Source of the DNA: Rhodospirillaceae bacterium
GTDB taxonomy: Bacteria > Pseudomonadota > Alphaproteobacteria > Reyranellales > Reyranellaceae
Direction of reading: 5' to 3'
DNA: 64,000 nucleotides
Assembly (NCBI GenBank): GCA_009772935.1
Contig: WOUR01000001.1
Span: 153,021-217,020, forward strand
Shown here: piece after piece, positions 60,942 to 64,000 of the stretch
Layout: every line of letters begins with the position of its first letter
Numbering within the stretch: position 1 is the first letter of the stretch
Notes under the pieces: generated by a model
Database searches by the model: none
What the model was told of the DNA's origin: nothing
What the model saw: the letters and a program-made list of their open reading frames with translations, nothing else
Program-made: the position numbers and the translations under genes

Positions 60942-62558
60942 ATGCCCGAGTTCCAGTTTCAGGAAATGTTCCCGAGCCACGAGGACACGACGCCGTACCG
61001 CAAGCTCACCTCGGATTTCGTCGGCACCACCAAATTCAACGGCCGCGACGTGCTCACCGTCGCGCCCGAGGCGCTGACCACCCTGACGGCCGCGGCCTTC
61101 CACGACATTTCCCACCTGCTGCGCCCGGGCCACCTCCAGCAGCTCCGCAACATCCTCGACGACGGCGAGGCCTCGGCCAACGACCGCTACGTGGCGCTCG
61201 AGCTGTTGAAGAACGCCAACATCTCGGCCGGCGGCGTGCTGCCGATGTGCCAGGATACCGGCACCGCCATCGTAATGGCCAAGAAGGGCCAGGCGGTTTG
61301 GACCGGCGGCGGCGACGAGGAAGCGATCGCCAAGGGCGTCTACAAAACCTACACTGAGACTAACCTGCGCTATTCGCAGGTCTCGCCTCTGTCGATGTTC
61401 AAGGAAGTGCAGACCGGCACCAACCTGCCGGCGCAGATCGACATCTATGCGACCGACGGCGACGCCTACAAGTTCCTGTTCGTCGCCAAGGGCGGCGGCT
61501 CGGCCAATAAGACCTACCTGCACCAGCAGACCCCGGCCGTGCTGAACGAGGCCTCGCTGCTCAAGTTCCTCGATACCCAGATCCGCACGCTGGGCACCGC
61601 CGCGTGCCCGCCCTATCACCTCGCCATCGTGGTCGGCGGCACTTCGGCGGAGATGAACCTCAAGACGGTGAAGCTCGCCTCGACGCGCTACCTCGACGAC
61701 CTGCCGAGCGAAGGCAACAACAAGGGCGTCGCCATCCGCGACCGCGAGATGGAACAGAAGGTGCTGGAACTCACGCGCCAGATGGGAATCGGCGCGCAGT
61801 TCGGCGGCAAGTATTTCTGCCACGACGTGCGCGTGATCCGCATCGCCCGTCACGGCGCCTCGGTGCCGATCGGCATCGGCGTCTCCTGCTCGGCCGACCG
61901 CCAGGCCGTCGGCAAGATTACGAAGGACGGCGTCTTCCTCGAACAGCTCGAGCACAATCCGGCGCAGTTCCTGCCCGAGGTCGAGCCGGCGCAGCTCTCG
62001 GGCGACGTCGTCTCGGTCGACCTCAACAAGGGCATGGCGCACACGCTCTCGGTGCTGACCAGGCATCCGGTGAAGACCCGCGTGAACCTGAGCGGCACGC
62101 TGATCGTGGCGCGCGATTCCGCGCATGCGAAGCTCAAGGAGCGGCTCGACCGCGGCGAGGGCCTGCCGGACTATTTCAAGCAGTTCCCGGTCTACTACGC
62201 CGGTCCGGCCAAGACGCCGACCGGCATGGCCTCGGGCTCGTTCGGCCCGACCACGGCCGGCCGCATGGACTCCTACGTGGATCTCTTCCAGGCCAATGGC
62301 GGCTCGATGGTCATGCTGGCCAAGGGCAACCGCAGCAAGCAGGTCGTCGACGCCTGCAAGAAGCACAAGGGCTTCTATCTCGGCTCGATCGGCGGCCCGG
62401 CCGCCATCCTGGCGCAGGACGTTATCAAGAAGGTCGAGGTGCTGGAGTATCCCGAGCTCGGCATGGAAGCGATCTGGCGCATCCAGGTCGAGAATTTCCC
62501 GGCCTTCATCATCACCGACGACAAGGGCAACGACTTCTTCAGCGACCTGAAGATCTGA
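60942..62558 (+). CDS. fumA: Class I fumarate hydratase (4Fe-4S)
   Basis: A 538-aa aerobic-type class I fumarase. Cluster Cys appear in [32 protein letters not shown] and [14 protein letters not shown], as expected for the three-Cys 4Fe-4S site. The C-terminal domain has [31 protein letters not shown] and [31 protein letters not shown] lies eight bases before ATG. It converts fumarate to malate. The in-frame open extension upstream is non-coding. Confidence 0.95.
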   Translation: MPEFQFQEMFPSHEDTTPYRKLTSDFVGTTKFNGRDVLTVAPEALTTLTAAAFHDISHLLRPGHLQQLRNILDDGEASANDRYVALELLKNANISAGGVLPMCQDTGTAIVMAKKGQAVWTGGGDEEAIAKGVYKTYTETNLRYSQVSPLSMFKEVQTGTNLPAQIDIYATDGDAYKFLFVAKGGGSANKTYLHQQTPAVLNEASLLKFLDTQIRTLGTAACPPYHLAIVVGGTSAEMNLKTVKLASTRYLDDLPSEGNNKGVAIRDREMEQKVLELTRQMGIGAQFGGKYFCHDVRVIRIARHGASVPIGIGVSCSADRQAVGKITKDGVFLEQLEHNPAQFLPEVEPAQLSGDVVSVDLNKGMAHTLSVLTRHPVKTRVNLSGTLIVARDSAHAKLKERLDRGEGLPDYFKQFPVYYAGPAKTPTGMASGSFGPTTAGRMDSYVDLFQANGGSMVMLAKGNRSKQVVDACKKHKGFYLGSIGGPAAILAQDVIKKVEVLEYPELGMEAIWRIQVENFPAFIITDDKGNDFFSDLKI

Positions 62559-62561
62559 CGG

Positions 62562-62828
62562 TCACCGCCGCGTTCGATCCGGCCATAGGCTGAATGAACG
62601 AAGGCATCCGGTCGAGACGACGGGTTTGGGATGACTGCCGTCTGTCGATCCAAACCGCGCCGACACCGGCGTCGATGACGTGCACCCAGGAGCCACGTCA
62701 CCCGGGCACTCGGAAGCTGCGGGCGGCGCCGTGCACGTCCCACCCTGGCCGTTGCCGGCAACCATCGAGCGTTCGACGACGGCAAAACCGGCGAGCACGG
62801 CGACCGTGCCAATCATGGCGCGAATCAT
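62562..62828 (-). CDS. Possible small exported protein
   Basis: A weak call in a 410-bp gap (62559-62968). The 88-aa frame begins MIRAMIGTVAVLAGFAVVERS, a short hydrophobic N-terminus, and AAGGGG lies six bases before the ATG. The rest is Ser/Pro/Gly rich with four Cys. A 10-bp hairpin (ACCGGCGGCT 62852-62861 with AGCCGCCGGT 62866-62875) lies upstream in its leader. It could equally be non-coding. No other gene was seen in this gap. Confidence 0.3.
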   Translation of the reverse strand: MIRAMIGTVAVLAGFAVVERSMVAGNGQGGTCTAPPAASECPGDVAPGCTSSTPVSARFGSTDGSHPKPVVSTGCLRSFSLWPDRTRR

Positions 62829-62968
62829 CGAAAGCCCCTTCCCACGTTTCCACCGGCGGCTCCCCAGCCGCCGGTATCTTCTCCCCGCCCCGGTTCTAGG
62901 TCCGCCATGCAGCGCCGTCGTGGCGGGCTTTGTAAGATTTGTGTCCCGTCCCGCGCTACACTGGCGCC

Positions 62969-63649
62969 ATGAACCTCGCCAAGCAGCATCTCGACGTCGG
63001 CCTCTTCTCCACCACGCGCGACGAACAGCTCGCCTTCTGGCAGCACACGGTCGGCCTGCCCTACGACCATATGGGCAAGCTGGGGGGCGGCATGCAGCAG
63101 CACCGTCACCACATGAACGGCTCGATCCTGAAGATGAACCATGCCCGCGGGCCCCTGCCCGACGTGCCGCCCTCGGGCATCATCGGCCTCGAGATCGCGC
63201 GCGACGGGTTGGCGGCACCGAATCCGCTCGCCGATCCGGACGGCAACAAGGTGACCCTGGTGCCGAAGGGCCGCGACGGCGTCGTGGGGATCGCGGTCCT
63301 GCTCCGGGTCAACGACCCCGCTGAGCACGACCGGTTCTGGACGCATGGCATGCAGTTCGAGCGCGTCGGGGAGGGCCGCTATCGTTGCGGCGACTCGCTG
63401 GTCGTGGTCGCCGAGCAGGGCAAGGTCGAGAGCGCGATCGGCCAGTGGCGCGGGCCCGGCTATCGCTACATGACGGTGCAGGTGTGGGATTGCCTGGCCG
63501 AATATGCCGGCATCCTGGAGCGCGGTGGCGCCTCGGGCGGCGAGCCGCGCGTGCTGGGCGACACGGTGCGGTATGCGTTCGTCTGCGATCCCGACGGCAA
63601 CCACATCGAGATCAGCCAGCGCGCGTCGCTGACGGGCGGAGCGCTGTAA
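62969..63649 (+). CDS. VOC-family (glyoxalase-fold) protein
   Basis: A 226-aa protein with two VOC modules. First half: QHLDVGLFSTTRDEQLAFWQHTVGLPYDH with a metal His, and FGV-like NPLADPDGNKVTLVPK. Second half: VGIAVLLRVNDPAEHDRFWTHGMQFERVGEGRYRCGDSLVVV, YRYMTVQVWDCLAEYAGILERGG and VCDPDGNHIEISQ with the closing Glu ligand. It may be a dioxygenase, lyase or resistance protein; substrate unknown. Confidence 0.88.
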   Translation: MNLAKQHLDVGLFSTTRDEQLAFWQHTVGLPYDHMGKLGGGMQQHRHHMNGSILKMNHARGPLPDVPPSGIIGLEIARDGLAAPNPLADPDGNKVTLVPKGRDGVVGIAVLLRVNDPAEHDRFWTHGMQFERVGEGRYRCGDSLVVVAEQGKVESAIGQWRGPGYRYMTVQVWDCLAEYAGILERGGASGGEPRVLGDTVRYAFVCDPDGNHIEISQRASLTGGAL

Positions 63650-63669
63650 GGGCCCGTCCGAGCAGGACG

Positions 63670-63812
63670 TACCATATTGACACCAATACCAACCTCACCC
63701 CGAGGAGGCTGCGAAGCAGCCGTCTCGAAGGATGGGCACGCGCACCACGCCTGTAGCTCATCCTTCGAGACGACGCGCTTCGCGCGTCTCCTCAGGATGA
63801 GGTAGTGCATGT
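63670..63812. repeat. Mosaic palindromic intergenic repeat
   Basis: CGTCTCGAAGGATG (63721-63734) and CATCCTTCGAGACG (63759-63772) are exact complements, flanked by further small palindromes (GGCTGCGAAGCAGCC at about 63707-63721 and GCGCGCTTCGCGCG-type at about 63774-63787). CTCATCCTTCGAGACG with TCCTCAGGATGAG is a common alphaproteobacterial intergenic element. The gap between the VOC and DUF6481-like genes holds nothing else. Confidence 0.8.
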
Positions 63813-63848
63813 CCGTCCAGACGGAGACGCTGACGGCGTCTCCAGTGA

Positions 63849-64000
63849 CTATCGCTTGCCCTTGCGCGCCTTGCGGGCCGCGTAGCGTGCGTCGCGGGCG
63901 GCCTTCTGCTCCGCCTCGGTGAGCACCGGCTTCGCCTTGCGGCGCGCGGCGCGTTCAGCCTCCTCGGCCGCCGCCGCCGCCGCGGCTTCCGCGGCTGCCG
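63849..64000 (-). CDS. DUF6481-like protein, C-terminal part (runs off the window)
   Basis: The last 50 codons of a minus-strand gene, with stop TAG at 63849-63851. The sequence is an Ala/Glu-rich helix followed by RAARRKAKPVLTEAEQKAARDARYAARKARKGKR, matching the basic tail of DUF6481 proteins from alphaproteobacteria (EQKAARDARYAARKARK). The start lies beyond 64000. Such proteins are short, highly charged and of unknown function. Confidence 0.75.
   Translation of the reverse strand, partial: AAAEAAAAAAAEEAERAARRKAKPVLTEAEQKAARDARYAARKARKGKR

Noticed and set aside
60288..62558. Fumarase reading as a 756-aa fusion
   Set aside because: The extra N-terminus is Arg/Gly-rich shadow of sspB in another frame; the ribosome site and family start are at 60942.

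Overview
The window is about 65% GC, gene-dense and alphaproteobacterial in character. It carries a Usg protein, a circularly permuted two-piece tmRNA (ssrA) next to an alpha-type SspB, Bug-type solute receptors, CaiB/acyl-CoA metabolism genes and common alphaproteobacterial intergenic palindromes. Gene content and style fit a soil or water Rhodospirillales/Hyphomicrobiales-type bacterium such as a Reyranella relative. The genus is inference.

Region 1 (1-5.9 kb): usg, then a nitronate monooxygenase gene cut in two by a 4,560-bp mobile element (639-5198). The element has perfect 17-bp terminal inverted repeats and an 8-bp target duplication (GCGCGTGG). It encodes a single-ORF IS1-type DDE transposase behind a near-consensus promoter flanked by a perfect 10-bp inverted repeat, a divergent small HTH protein, and cargo. 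The cargo is an XRE/ImmA-IrrE protease gene paired with an unknown 239-aa protein, plus several small ORFs. The pair is the best candidate here for an undescribed toxin-antitoxin or defence module.

Region 2 (5.9-21.7 kb): glutathione S-transferase, HpcH/HpaI aldolase, cytochrome P450, Kup K+ transporter, alpha/beta hydrolase and GNAT genes, a complete ybhGFSR-type exporter operon, an IalB-like protein, an FMN reductase, a SnoaL-like protein, a frameshifted MFS transporter, a cytochrome c and alkB.

Region 3 (21.7-35.2 kb): catabolic genes. These are two Bug receptors around a thiolase/DUF35 pair, an amidohydrolase-amidase operon and a CaiB/BaiF CoA-transferase. There are also two Tyr-rich lipoproteins with Asp-rich calcium-type repeats, prmB, a group III phosphofructokinase, DinB and a metallophosphatase.

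Region 4 (35.2-41 kb): tRNA-Lys(CTT) with its own promoter and terminator, then the cell-elongation cluster mreB-mreC-mreD-mrdA-rodA on the minus strand.

Region 5 (41-53.2 kb): acyl-CoA dehydrogenase and Zn alcohol dehydrogenase, a tandem SDR duplication with one frameshifted copy, branched-chain amino acid synthesis (ilvC, ilvH, ilvB), miaA, serB and an MDR reductase.

Region 6 (53.2-64 kb): membrane and protein quality control (degP, hflC, hflK), the Fe-S carrier mrp, a GNAT gene, thyX, ssrA-sspB, class I fumarase, a VOC protein and the 3' end of a DUF6481-like gene at the window edge. DegP, HflKC, ssrA and sspB together form a proteostasis neighbourhood. Two single-base frameshifts (MFS at about 19.55 kb, SDR at about 43.86 kb) lie in GC-rich runs, so they may be real decay or base-calling error.
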